Made by a program: the position numbers and the translations under genes. Shown here one piece after another: positions 1 to 6,695 of a stretch of 49,065 bases of DNA. The DNA is from a virus. The notes under the pieces are model-generated. The model was given only the letters and a program-made list of their open reading frames with translations, ran no database searches and had not been told where the DNA came from. Location of the stretch: positions 1 to 49,065 of the IMG/VR virus record IMGVR_UViG_3300042563_000952. The stretch is one strand, 5' to 3'. Every line of letters begins with the position of its first letter. The first letter of the stretch is position 1.

Positions 1-262
1 TATCGTGGTTACCGCGTATTAACACTTTGTCACCGTTTAACCGATGTAAGATTTTCAAGGCCTTGCGGTTAATAACAACATCACCTAAATGGTAGACTTT
101 GTCAGTGGGTTTTACACGTTCGTTCCAAGCCTTGACCATAGCTTCGTCCATTTCTTCGGGACTATCCCATGGACGTAATTTTGTAACACCATCGTTACGG
201 GTAAAGCGGCATACACCTGTGTGTCCAAAGTGCGTGTCGCTTACTAAGAATACACTAGGCAT
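1..262 (-). CDS. Calcineurin-like metallophosphoesterase (3' end cut by window)
   Basis: Reads from ATG at 262 off the left edge. The N-terminal 87 residues carry the metallophosphoesterase motif series in order: SDTHFGH near residue 8, a GDVV block near residue 62 and GNHD at the edge, which supply the dinuclear-metal ligands. A strong ribosome site (AGGAGG, 6 nt before ATG) fixes the start. The family hydrolyses phosphomono- or diesters; the substrate cannot be read from this fragment. A second, complete phosphoesterase lies at 17666-18520. Confidence 0.88.
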   Translation of the reverse strand, partial: MPSVFLVSDTHFGHTGVCRFTRNDGVTKLRPWDSPEEMDEAMVKAWNERVKPTDKVYHLGDVVINRKALKILHRLNGDKVLIRGNHD

Positions 263-277
263 ATTCGCCTCCTTTCT

Positions 278-451
278 TTAATAAGTTTCTTTTACAATAT
301 CAAACTCTTCTTTAGGCCACTTGGCTTTAAATTCTTCCGACTTAACGTAATCGTTGTATGCCTTAGCATCAAAGAATACTTTTTGGAATACTGTTGTAAA
401 TCCACCTTTTGGGTTTATAGTCAAATAAACCGATTTTGCCTTACCTGCCAT
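278..451 (-). CDS. Small conserved-type phage protein, 57 aa
   Basis: Open frame of 57 codons (MAGKAKSVYLTINPKGG...), lysine-rich with several aromatic residues. It has AAAGG a few bases before ATG and lies 15 nt upstream of the phosphoesterase in the same direction. It fills the gap between its neighbours exactly, which supports it being a gene. No recognised domain, signal peptide or membrane segment. Function unknown. Confidence 0.7.
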   Translation of the reverse strand: MAGKAKSVYLTINPKGGFTTVFQKVFFDAKAYNDYVKSEEFKAKWPKEEFDIVKETY

Positions 452-461
452 TTTTTGCCTT

Positions 462-779
462 TCAAGCTGTTAACCAATTGTCACTGTCTCTATATTCTAT
501 AGATTCGTTGCCGTCGTACTCTGTTACTTTAAACTGGGCTCCTACAGGAACCCACTCTACCTGTAATGAGTCCATACCTCCGGCATATATTTCTGGATAC
601 TTTAACTCTACATATACCTTGAGTTCATCCCAGCGTTCTGTTTCCACATATTTTACTATAGTTGGATCAAAAACAATTTCTGGATATTCTGTGTTCCACG
701 TATACCATCCTGCTCCAAATCCGGGAGAATACACTACACCTACTTTTCCGTTTTCTTGCAATTTATTCATGTTTAACAT
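462..779 (-). CDS. Hypothetical phage protein, 105 aa
   Basis: Acidic soluble protein with a YSPGFGAGWYTWN block near residue 17 and a TEYDGNESIEYRDSDNW tail. The start codon overlaps the stop of the upstream gene. The first ATG is at 779 and a second (MNKLQE) at 770; neither has a clear Shine-Dalgarno, so the start is uncertain by three codons. The plus-strand frame over the same bases is a shadow. Function unknown. Confidence 0.75.
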   Translation of the reverse strand: MLNMNKLQENGKVGVVYSPGFGAGWYTWNTEYPEIVFDPTIVKYVETERWDELKVYVELKYPEIYAGGMDSLQVEWVPVGAQFKVTEYDGNESIEYRDSDNWLTA

Positions 780-979
780 TCTAAATCAATGTGACGACCT
801 TTGTCTAAATCTAAACGAAGATTTCTGCTCACTCGTTCTGCTATGATTTGATCAAGTCTGCGTTCTTCGATTTTTTTGGCGTAATCTTGCTCTCGTTGTT
901 TTTCCAAACGAGTCTGATCTAAACGATACTGTTCTAGATTATACTTGATAACGCTTTGTTCTGCTCTTGAAATACTCAT
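773..979 (-). CDS. Small coiled-coil protein, 68 aa
   Basis: Highly charged, almost entirely helical sequence (YNLEQYRLDQTRLEKQREQD and onward), likely a short coiled coil. Its start overlaps the stop of the phosphatase gene and its stop overlaps the next start, so the three genes look translationally coupled. No recognised family. Confidence 0.7.
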   Translation of the reverse strand: MSISRAEQSVIKYNLEQYRLDQTRLEKQREQDYAKKIEERRLDQIIAERVSRNLRLDLDKGRHIDLEC

Positions 980-1443
980 AGTTCATTCCTAAAAGTACGC
1001 CAATCATCTAAGTTTGGCTTTTCGTCTGGATCATATGTCCATCCTAACGCTTTCATCATGCGGTGCTTGACTAACAAATTTGGAGCACGGAATCTCTCAG
1101 TGTCATCAAACCCCATTGCTACACCAACCTCACAGACCGCACCCGATCGGCAAATGCCAGCATAGCAATGAACAACCACATTCATGCGATTTTCTAGTGC
1201 GTGTTGCAGTAGTCGAACAAGCTCTGCGGCCTGCTCATGACTACAACGCATGGCTTCATCTAGAGCAAAGTCCTTTTCTTCAATGTCCAAAAACTCAAAG
1301 TCATGACGCTCTTTGAATTCATGCTTGGCTTCTGGACGCCAGCTTGCGGGATCAGTAATGCTGATCAACATACTATTCTCCCCGGCCGCATGATGGAATC
1401 CTGTTGGGATGTCAGCGGCTGCTACATTTTCAATCCACGGCAT
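976..1443 (-). CDS. Dual-specificity / tyrosine protein phosphatase-like protein
   Basis: 155 aa with the Cys-based phosphatase signature HCYAGICRSG near residue 92, i.e. C-x5-R with the following Ser, which forms the phosphocysteine P-loop. A candidate general-acid Asp lies upstream, in the DIEEKDFALDEA region. Length fits a minimal dual-specificity phosphatase. It could dephosphorylate host proteins or RNA 5' ends; the sequence does not decide. First gene of a tightly overlapped trio. Confidence 0.82.
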   Translation of the reverse strand: MPWIENVAAADIPTGFHHAAGENSMLISITDPASWRPEAKHEFKERHDFEFLDIEEKDFALDEAMRCSHEQAAELVRLLQHALENRMNVVVHCYAGICRSGAVCEVGVAMGFDDTERFRAPNLLVKHRMMKALGWTYDPDEKPNLDDWRTFRNEL

Positions 1444-1455
1444 ATCTGCCTCCTA

Positions 1456-1716
1456 TCAAAATTCAGATCTAATAATCAATCGTTCTGCAATTTCTCTTGC
1501 AAACTGAGCTGCTTGTTTGTTAATGTCTTCCTTGCAGCCACGCACACGATGAATCATCATCCATGTCTCAGCCTGTTTTTCCATCATGCTAGCAAAATCA
1601 GACCATGTAAAGTTTGGACCACGATACTTTGAATTACAGAACATTGCAAATTGTCCTGCTACATTTGCGTAGCATATATTGGCAACTTCCAAGATCTTTT
1701 TATCACTAATGCTCAT
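1456..1716 (-). CDS. Hypothetical protein, 86 aa
   Basis: Small soluble protein, two Cys near the N-terminus (NICYANVAGQFAMFC) and a basic C-terminal helix. In line with its neighbours, 12 nt before the phosphatase gene. No family recognised. Confidence 0.65.
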   Translation of the reverse strand: MSISDKKILEVANICYANVAGQFAMFCNSKYRGPNFTWSDFASMMEKQAETWMMIHRVRGCKEDINKQAAQFAREIAERLIIRSEF

Positions 1717-1759
1717 TTTTTTGTACCCGTTCTTTCTCTATACGGCATAATGCCTTTTG

Positions 1760-1978
1760 TTACAATCTATAAGAAACACGACCTTTTGACAGATCGTAAG
1801 GGCTAACTTCTATCTTGACACGATCACCAAGAATGATACGAATCTTGTGTTGCTTGAGTTTACCGCTGGTATAACACAGCATCAAGTTGGGCATGTTTTC
1901 AATTTTTACTTTATACATACTGCCCGGCAGAACTTCTTCTACAACACCTGTTAATTCGATTATATCTTCTTTAGCCAT
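1760..1978 (-). CDS. infA: Translation initiation factor IF-1
   Basis: 72 aa, the usual IF-1 length. It begins MAKEDIIELTGVVEEVLPGS and ends GDRVKIEVSPYDLSKGRVSY, matching the bacterial IF-1 OB-fold from first strand to the near-invariant SPYDLSKGR. IF-1 binds the 30S A site during initiation. Viral copies are rare. With bS21 (33800-34042) and an initiator-type tRNA (4733-4808) it suggests the phage adjusts start-site selection. It lies 7 nt downstream of the gene at 1986-2210 and probably shares its promoter. Confidence 0.95.
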   Translation of the reverse strand: MAKEDIIELTGVVEEVLPGSMYKVKIENMPNLMLCYTSGKLKQHKIRIILGDRVKIEVSPYDLSKGRVSYRL

Positions 1979-1985
1979 CTAGTTT

Positions 1986-2210
1986 TTATCTTTCCTTTTT
2001 AACACGGCCGATACGGCTCGATTTATTCCAATCGTATTTAACGCCATCTGGGCACTTTCCGTCTTTGATGCTGTCTACACCAAACACCCCTACGATTTCA
2101 AATTCGCCACCTTGAATGGTAACAAACACATTTAATTCTTTGGCAAATGTCAAGGCCAAATCCAAATTGGCAAACTCTGTTGAGCTTTGTTTTTCTATTA
2201 CTTTGTACAT
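1986..2210 (-). CDS. Conserved-type phage protein, 74 aa
   Basis: MYKVIEKQ... with a GGEFEIVGVFGVDSI core and a basic C-terminus. The open frame extends upstream through tRNA-Thr, so I start it at the first ATG after the tRNA. That ATG falls at the expected transcription start (about 7 nt after the -10) of the promoter at 2217-2245 and has no Shine-Dalgarno, so the mRNA may be leaderless. Function unknown. Confidence 0.75.
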   Translation of the reverse strand: MYKVIEKQSSTEFANLDLALTFAKELNVFVTIQGGEFEIVGVFGVDSIKDGKCPDGVKYDWNKSSRIGRVKKER

Positions 2211-2216
2211 ACGACT

Positions 2217-2245
2217 ATTATACTGTCTTTCCTTTAAGTTGTCAA
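2217..2245 (-). promoter_or_regulatory. Sigma-70-type promoter (TTGACA-17-TATAAT)
   Basis: On the minus strand TTGACA (2245-2240), exactly 17 bases, then TATAAT (2222-2217). It sits immediately after the CCA of tRNA-Thr and points into the 74-aa gene and infA. The predicted start coincides with the ATG at 2210. Confidence 0.85.
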
Positions 2246-2246
2246 G

Positions 2247-2320
2247 TGGTGCTCTAGCCAAGAATTGAACTTGAAATTCAGTCTTACCAAGACTGTGTAA
2301 TACCATTTTACTACAAGAGC
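2247..2320 (-). tRNA. tRNA-Thr(GGT)
   Basis: Cloverleaf with anticodon loop TTGGTAA (anticodon GGT), T-loop TTCAATT and encoded ACCA end. The acceptor stem has one T-T mismatch at pair 6-67. Confidence 0.85.
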
Positions 2321-2321
2321 G

Positions 2322-2396
2322 TGGTCCGGCCTACAGGAATCGAACCCATATTCACGGTGTAGAAGACCGCTGTATTATCCATTATACTAAGGCCGG
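2322..2396 (-). tRNA. tRNA-Arg(TCT)
   Basis: Seven-pair acceptor (CCGGCCT/AGGCCGG), discriminator A, encoded CCA, anticodon loop CTTCTAC giving TCT for AGA/AGG codons. One base separates it from tRNA-Thr. Confidence 0.93.
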
Positions 2397-2401
2397 ATAA
2401 A

Positions 2402-2441
2402 GAAAAACCCTGCCCTAAGTACTATGTCTTAGAGGGCAGGG
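2402..2441 (-). terminator. Rho-independent terminator
   Basis: Minus-strand hairpin with GGGCAGGG closing the 3' side, paired to CCCTGCCC, followed by TTTTTC. It ends the 2500-2934 transcript just before tRNA-Arg. Confidence 0.85.
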
Positions 2442-2499
2442 CCGTGTTGTTGATGACAGACTATTTGGCTCATTATACTCCGCCTGTCAGGGAGAGTTG

Positions 2500-2934
2500 T
2501 TATTTTACATCGTACTCGTAGTTTACGGTGTCTAAATTTTCTCTAAAAACTCCGGCGCCATTTTTGGTATGAAACTTCTTGGCCATATCGGTCTTTGGAC
2601 TCAGAGTGACAAAGCGTTCTATGCTGGGAAATTGCTTTTGTATTTCTGCTACAGTTGCTCTCAGCAATTCTACACCAGCCCCCGGGGCGTAACTCCAAAT
2701 GGTGTAGAAAATTGCTGCGGTTGGCACTTCCGTATCTTTGATCAAATCATCGACATCTTCCGGTATGAAATCGTGTAAACTCACACATACCATAGCTCGA
2801 GGAATGTCATCAACTAGAGCACTCACAAACTTGTTCTTTCCTACCCTAAACTCCTTAGGCAACTCAGGGCGAACAGGATCATCCTTTATGTAATCTAGGA
2901 GTGGGTCAGTGAGATTGGTGATAAAGGATAACAT
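2500..2934 (-). CDS. Conserved-type phage protein, possible GNAT fold
   Basis: 144 aa. The central stretch (YAPGAGVELLRATVAEI, then a beta strand FVTLSP and FHTKNGAGVF near the end) resembles the acetyl-CoA-binding motif and terminal helix/strand of GNAT acetyltransferases, but the canonical Q/RxxGxG/A is not exact. Soluble, no signal peptide. The gene is followed by a strong terminator. Acyltransferase activity is an inference. Confidence 0.6.
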   Translation of the reverse strand: MLSFITNLTDPLLDYIKDDPVRPELPKEFRVGKNKFVSALVDDIPRAMVCVSLHDFIPEDVDDLIKDTEVPTAAIFYTIWSYAPGAGVELLRATVAEIQKQFPSIERFVTLSPKTDMAKKFHTKNGAGVFRENLDTVNYEYDVK

Positions 2935-2996
2935 TTTTTTCTTTCAGTTTATATGCGTACTTATGTCTTTTAGACAAAAAGACTGTTACAGTTTTA

Positions 2997-3575
2997 TTAC
3001 GGTAGATATTCTACGTCCACTGCTAGGATAAATCTATAATCATTGCTTTGGACCACGCCCGGTCGATGCCATTGATTACTGGGATACAACAACCAACTGT
3101 AATCAGTAGGGCGAACAAAGAACTTTCCTTCGCCTTGGGGTCCATTTGGCGCCATTTCAGTTCCGCAATAATCACGGTCTTTTACATCCTCGGGAATATG
3201 CAGATAAAATATACCACTCAGCATCTTGGCATTTGGATTTGTAGGATGCCAATGATCGTGCCATAGCTTTTCACGATCTTCTACACCTTCTAGATTGGTC
3301 ATAAATGCCCAGGCCATCATGTTATTGACTTTTACTTCTCGCCCAAGATACATAAACACACTGAACAAGAAACTCATACGGTACTTTAACCATACAGCTT
3401 CGGGTCTTGCAAATATGTTTTCTTGGGTTTGATACTTTGGACTATTTTTAAAATAGTTCCCATCGGCGACAATATTCTTTATAATGCCTATGGCAGTTGT
3501 ATTATCTTCTTTACCGATCGTAGAACTAAAGTCAAATTTTCTAAAGGTATCGTTTCTGTCAATAACTGTGTGCAT
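2997..3575 (-). CDS. Putative 2OG-Fe(II) oxygenase-type protein
   Basis: 192 aa. A WHDHWHP block near residue 105 gives an H-x-D/H metal pair, FYLHIPED follows as a core strand, and YPSNQWHRPG plus YRFILAVDVEY near the end supply the distal His and the 2OG-binding Arg of the double-stranded beta-helix. The ATG is 4 nt after the CCA of tRNA-Gly with no room for a Shine-Dalgarno, so tRNA 3' processing would yield a near-leaderless mRNA. Substrate unknown. Confidence 0.75.
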   Translation of the reverse strand: MHTVIDRNDTFRKFDFSSTIGKEDNTTAIGIIKNIVADGNYFKNSPKYQTQENIFARPEAVWLKYRMSFLFSVFMYLGREVKVNNMMAWAFMTNLEGVEDREKLWHDHWHPTNPNAKMLSGIFYLHIPEDVKDRDYCGTEMAPNGPQGEGKFFVRPTDYSWLLYPSNQWHRPGVVQSNDYRFILAVDVEYLP

Positions 3576-3579
3576 AATT

Positions 3580-3653
3580 TGGAGCGGGGTAACAGAATCG
3601 AACTGTCCGCATCAGATTGGAAATCTGAGGTATTACCACTATACGAACCCCGC
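3580..3653 (-). tRNA. tRNA-Gly(TCC)
   Basis: Acceptor GCGGGGT/ACCCCGC, discriminator T (usual for Gly), encoded CCA, anticodon loop TTTCCAA. Confidence 0.94.
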
Positions 3654-3667
3654 ATTGTTATTTCTAT

Positions 3668-3853
3668 TTATTCGTCGTCTTCTGGAGGATTGGCCAAAGG
3701 TGAAGTTGAAGGCTTTTTCTTAGACCACATTGAATATGATTCTCCTTCGACCCTACCACTTTGATTTGGTTTTAGTTGTTGAACTACACCACCTTTGGCT
3801 AGAAACTCAGCCATCGCTGCTTCTGTTGCCGCTTGATTTTCTGCTTTTGTCAT
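3668..3853 (-). CDS. Small conserved-type phage protein, 61 aa
   Basis: MTKAENQAATEAAMAEFLAK, then GGVVQQLKP and a polar tail ending PPEDDE. A helix followed by a disordered, Ser/Pro-rich tail. Type common in T4-like aquatic phages, from memory. Function unknown. Confidence 0.7.
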   Translation of the reverse strand: MTKAENQAATEAAMAEFLAKGGVVQQLKPNQSGRVEGESYSMWSKKKPSTSPLANPPEDDE

Positions 3854-3888
3854 TGTTGCCTTTTATAAAAAATTTGGTAGAAAACTGA

Positions 3889-4485
3889 CTAAATTATTAA
3901 TTCAGTATTGAAACTAATAATTATTCGTTCGTCCGACTTATTCAACTCAGTGTCTGAACCATGTGGTAACCAGCTGGGAAATACTATTAATTTCCCAACA
4001 GTGGGTTCGAAACTCATTTTATTGTATGTATATGTTGTAAGATGTTTTTTAGGTAGATATTCTAAAAAAGGATTAACATTATTAAAAATAATTTTACTAC
4101 TATTATTATCTACTTGCAAATACAATACGCCCGATATTAAACTAGAATAATGAGTATGGGTTAATAATGCACTATCTTTATATTGAAAACTAGCCCAAGA
4201 ATTACCTAGTTTACCACAGTTGTAACCAGATGTTTTTTCATATTCTAACACAATATCAGATAATGATGATAACATATTAGCACATGATTTTACATGTTGT
4301 TGAATGTCTTCTAATAATCTATTAGAAATATTAAATGTAGTAAACGATTTCCCAGTCATTGCCGGATAAGGTTTTTTAGGTAATCCTCGTATGTAAGTGA
4401 CAATATCATTGCACTGAGTTACAGTCAAAAACTCTGAAACTTCAAAAAGTGAAATTGGAAATAGATTACATTTTGTTATTTTCAT
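3889..4485 (-). CDS. 2OG-Fe(II) oxygenase, TIGR02466-like
   Basis: 198 aa from ATG 4485; the open frame extends into tRNA-Pro, so the downstream ATG is preferred. Family features: an H-x-H metal region (LLTHTHYSS near residue 110), GVLYLQVDNNSSKIIF, and GKLIVFPSWLPHGSDTEL then ERIIISFN, with the distal His and the 2OG-contacting Arg. One of several such oxygenases between tRNA genes. Base composition is more AT-rich than its neighbours. Substrate unknown. Confidence 0.82.
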   Translation of the reverse strand: MKITKCNLFPISLFEVSEFLTVTQCNDIVTYIRGLPKKPYPAMTGKSFTTFNISNRLLEDIQQHVKSCANMLSSLSDIVLEYEKTSGYNCGKLGNSWASFQYKDSALLTHTHYSSLISGVLYLQVDNNSSKIIFNNVNPFLEYLPKKHLTTYTYNKMSFEPTVGKLIVFPSWLPHGSDTELNKSDERIIISFNTELII

Positions 4486-4498
4486 AAATTTAAAAAAT

Positions 4499-4575
4499 TG
4501 GTCGGAGTACAAGGATTCGAACCTTGGACCCCCTGGTCCCAAACCAGGTGCGCTACCAGACTGCGCCACACTCCG
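4499..4575 (-). tRNA. tRNA-Pro(TGG), copy 1
   Basis: Acceptor CGGAGTG/TACTCCG with one G-T, anticodon stem CTGGT/ACCAG around loop TTTGGGA, encoded ACCA, T-loop TTCGAAT. Confidence 0.93.
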
Positions 4576-4577
4576 AA

Positions 4578-4727
4578 TTAATTGGGAATCATATGAGGAA
4601 CATAGGGCACTGCTCTAGGACCGTATCTCTGTTGCAGAAGCTTCATTGCTTCCTGTGCTGTTTCTGCACCAACACGATCCTTGAATTCTTTGCCGTTGAC
4701 TCTGATTGTTGCTTCAAATAATTTCAT
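4578..4727 (-). CDS. Small protein, 49 aa
   Basis: MKLFEATIRVNGKEFKDRVG, then AETAQEAMKLLQQRYG: a beta hairpin and helix typical of very small phage proteins. ATG 4727 lies 5 nt after the CCA of the initiator tRNA; no Shine-Dalgarno fits. The longer upstream open frame crosses the tRNA and is rejected. Confidence 0.65.
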   Translation of the reverse strand: MKLFEATIRVNGKEFKDRVGAETAQEAMKLLQQRYGPRAVPYVPHMIPN

Positions 4728-4732
4728 AATAT

Positions 4733-4808
4733 TGGTTGCAGGAGTCGGAGTCGAACCGACGATCTGAAGCTTATGAGACTTCCGAGATACCACCTTCTCC
4801 ATCCTGCG
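4733..4808 (-). tRNA. Initiator-type tRNA-fMet(CAT)
   Basis: Starts CGCAGGATGGAG and ends TCCTGCAACCA, so position 1-72 is a C-A mismatch, the formylation mark of bacterial initiators. The D-stem has A11-T24 (GAGA/TCTC), another initiator mark, and the anticodon loop CTCATAA equals that of E. coli fMet. It lacks the usual three stacked G-C pairs in the anticodon stem (stem GAAGT/GCTTC), which normally help P-site selection. Confidence 0.88.
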
Positions 4809-5128
4809 ATAACTTTATTAAAACAAACTAAGGCATATTAAAAGTTATAGCTATGCTAAAGAGCTCCGGGGAAGCCAAACCTAATCAAGTATTTCTACAA
4901 GATTCTAATTTGTTCTAATAAAGTGTCCGGCTACTTACACCACATAAGCCCCGAACTGAGCGGTTACTCTGTCCATAACATTTATTCTTCTGGAAAGGTG
5001 CTAAACCTCACCCAATGCGTTCTAGTATCCCTTAACTCAGAGAACTAATGGTCATAGCATTGAATACCCGGCGCTCTCTATGGTGACTGCCCCACCCCCG
5101 TTTATTACGTGTACGGGATCACGGGTTT
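4809..5128 (-). ncRNA. Hairpin-rich non-coding segment upstream of tRNA-fMet
   Basis: About 320 bases with no credible gene. On the minus strand several local stems are visible: GTTCT...AGAAC, GGTG(8 nt)CACC, GGCTTA...TAAGTAGCC, and GC-rich runs at both ends. It lies between the 5129-5701 gene and the initiator tRNA. No tmRNA, RNase P or group I intron core motif was seen. Possibly a structured RNA; identity unknown. Confidence 0.4.
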
Positions 5129-5701
5129 TTAAACTAAACCTTCTGATTGCAATGTTGCCACTACTTCTTCACTGAGTGGAATCTCTGTTTTGATATTTAA
5201 CTCAAGTACTTCATCGTTGAGTTTCTGCTTTTGTTTCTTGAGATTTTTAATCTCTGTACTAATCACATCTAGCTGTTCGTGACCGATGACATTAGTAGAC
5301 ACTGTGTCACTAAATCCATAGATACGGCTACGGCTACTTTCGCTCTTGTCGTTGCGAATCTTGTCCAACTTACCGTTGATCACGGCAAGATTAGTTACAG
5401 GATCTACTACAAGACCTTCAAGTTGAGCAACACGTTTGTCCACAAAGGCAGCAGTGGCCAATTTCAAATCAATGCCGCTTTGTGCGTTGGCACTGCCCAC
5501 AAGACCACGAATGTTATACAAGGCCAACAGCAGGCGTTGTCTCCGACTGTCGTTGTTAAACAGCGTATCGTTGGCATTCTTTAGTTCTACTGCTACATCT
5601 TGAAATTCATTGAGATCAATCGATGTTGTGATTTTAATGCCCTTGATAGCATCATTGATGCTGTTTTGTAGGGCGCTGGCTTTTCTAAGTGAAATATTCA
5701 T
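5129..5701 (-). CDS. Hypothetical protein with C-terminal coiled coil
   Basis: 190 aa from MNISLRKASALQNSIND. A helical N-terminal half, then NLKKQKQKLNDEVLELNIKT near residue 155 as a coiled coil. Start chosen inside the longer frame because the preceding residues overlap the omega gene; this start overlaps the omega stop by 17 nt. Co-expression with omega is likely. No family recognised. Confidence 0.7.
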   Translation of the reverse strand: MNISLRKASALQNSINDAIKGIKITTSIDLNEFQDVAVELKNANDTLFNNDSRRQRLLLALYNIRGLVGSANAQSGIDLKLATAAFVDKRVAQLEGLVVDPVTNLAVINGKLDKIRNDKSESSRSRIYGFSDTVSTNVIGHEQLDVISTEIKNLKKQKQKLNDEVLELNIKTEIPLSEEVVATLQSEGLV

Positions 5702-5930
5702 CTCGTTGTCCTTTACGTTTTTTTGGTAATTTATTAATATAATCTTTATAGGTATACTTGCCTTCTTCAATCTCTCGAAGTGCTGTAGAAATAAATGTTT
5801 TGCCTGGTTCAGCGACTTTGGGCATTGAACCGTTTTTTAACTCTCGGGCTCGCTGACTGGCAACTAGTACCAAGTCAAACCTATTGCCTATCTGTTCTAC
5901 TGCTAATTCTGATGTTAATCTTGATGTCAT
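5685..5930 (-). CDS. rpoZ: RNA polymerase omega subunit homologue
   Basis: 81 aa, close to bacterial omega length. It matches the omega core: EQIGNRFDLVLVASQRAREL near residue 12, then KTFISTALREIEEGK near residue 44, the conserved elements that latch the beta-prime C-terminus. The extreme N-terminus is similar to cellular omega. A phage-borne omega could join host polymerase and change promoter preference or ppGpp response. It overlaps the following gene, suggesting one operon. Confidence 0.9.
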   Translation of the reverse strand: MTSRLTSELAVEQIGNRFDLVLVASQRARELKNGSMPKVAEPGKTFISTALREIEEGKYTYKDYINKLPKKRKGQRDEYFT

Positions 5931-5937
5931 ATTTTCC

Positions 5938-6153
5938 TCAGGTTAAAAAACGGTTCAGTGAAAGGTCAAGTAAAAGACTGGACAATGTGCAAATAACAAT
6001 GCTCAATATACAATCCACAGGGGTCACTATATTTCCGGTAATCAATAAACAAATATCTTTTGGGGCCGGAACACAATGACACGGATACTTTTTCAGAGTA
6101 TTTGGAGTTAAGTTCCATTTGGCATGAAGCCAAACAGTAGTGTCTTCTCTCAT
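5938..6153 (-). CDS. Small membrane-associated protein, 71 aa
   Basis: MREDTTVWLHAKWNLT..., with three Cys and a hydrophobic C-terminal half (DICLLITGNIVTPVDCILSI onward) that could span the membrane. AAAGGTAG precedes ATG, and a consensus promoter lies about 45 nt upstream. Its start of transcription and ribosome site make it a credible gene despite no homology I recognise. Confidence 0.55.
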   Translation of the reverse strand: MREDTTVWLHAKWNLTPNTLKKYPCHCVPAPKDICLLITGNIVTPVDCILSIVICTLSSLLLDLSLNRFLT

Positions 6154-6197
6154 CTACCTTTCACTTTGCCGGTTGTGTATTGCTACACAACAAAACT

Positions 6198-6226
6198 ATT
6201 ATAGCACTATACAAGATGTTTGTCAA
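6198..6226 (-). promoter_or_regulatory. Sigma-70-type promoter with inverted repeat over -35
   Basis: TTGACA (6226-6221), 17 bases, TATAAT (6203-6198). A perfect inverted repeat AAGATGTT-4-AACATCTT (6213-6232) covers the -35 hexamer, a possible operator, or a processing hairpin after tRNA-Thr(TGT). Points to the 71-aa gene and rpoZ. Confidence 0.85.
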
Positions 6227-6242
6227 CATCTTTTGACTATAT

Positions 6243-6316
6243 TGGTGCCCCTACACAGAATCGAACTGCAAACTGCGGATTACAAAACCGCCGTTATACC
6301 ATTTAACTATAAGGGC
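6243..6316 (-). tRNA. tRNA-Thr(TGT)
   Basis: Acceptor GCCCTTA/TAGGGGC, anticodon loop TTTGTAA, encoded ACCA. The closing anticodon pair is T-T. Confidence 0.9.
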
Positions 6317-6322
6317 AATGCT

Positions 6323-6398
6323 TGGTGGAGGATAACGGATTCGAACCGTTTGCTCCTGGTTGCAAACCAGGTGTGTTAGCCAAGTATACCAATCCCCC
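6323..6398 (-). tRNA. tRNA-Ala(TGC)
   Basis: Acceptor GGGGGAT/ATCCTCC; pair 3-70 is G-T, the alanine identity element. Anticodon arm CCTGG-TTTGCAA-CCAGG, encoded ACCA. Confidence 0.95.
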
Positions 6399-6404
6399 AA
6401 TATT

Positions 6405-6695
6405 TCACTTACCTTCGTTGAGTTTATACTCTTGAAGTTTTTCTTTAAATGCTTCTTCGGTTAGTCCGTGCCAACCGATGCACTTGCCGGTTGGCGAACG
6501 ACCGCAACCGCAAGATCCGATTTTACTTTCATCTTCTTTTACTCGTACTTGCATAGTATCAATCCTGTTAAATTCTTCATCTTCTCGAACTGCATCTTGC
6601 ACTTCTTGAGGACTCTTGCGAAAAATTGTATCCCATCTATTGTCAAACTCACGCTGGCTGACACTAAAGGGTCTTGCTTTAGATCCCTTGCTCAT
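6405..6695 (-). CDS. Conserved-type phage protein with Cys/His motif
   Basis: 96 aa from MSKGSKARPFSVS. The C-terminal part holds GSCGCGRSPTGKCIGWHGLTE, three Cys and a His that could bind a metal or Fe-S cluster, followed by an amphipathic helix. The start overlaps the end of the upstream gene (6697-6909). The longer frame starts inside that gene and is rejected. Function unknown. Confidence 0.75.
   Translation of the reverse strand: MSKGSKARPFSVSQREFDNRWDTIFRKSPQEVQDAVREDEEFNRIDTMQVRVKEDESKIGSCGCGRSPTGKCIGWHGLTEEAFKEKLQEYKLNEGK

Noticed and set aside
436-846. Plus-strand open frame of 136 codons
   Set aside because: Shadow of the minus-strand genes at 462-779 and 773-979; no ribosome site and residue content unlike a protein.
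2450-2490. A promoter at TATAAT near 2475
   Set aside because: No acceptable -35 at 16-18 bases; TGACA lies only 7 bases upstream.
4809-5128. RNase P RNA or tmRNA in the region before tRNA-fMet
   Set aside because: No GAGGAAAGTC-type core, no tag frame, no CCA end; the real tmRNA is at 44030-44385.
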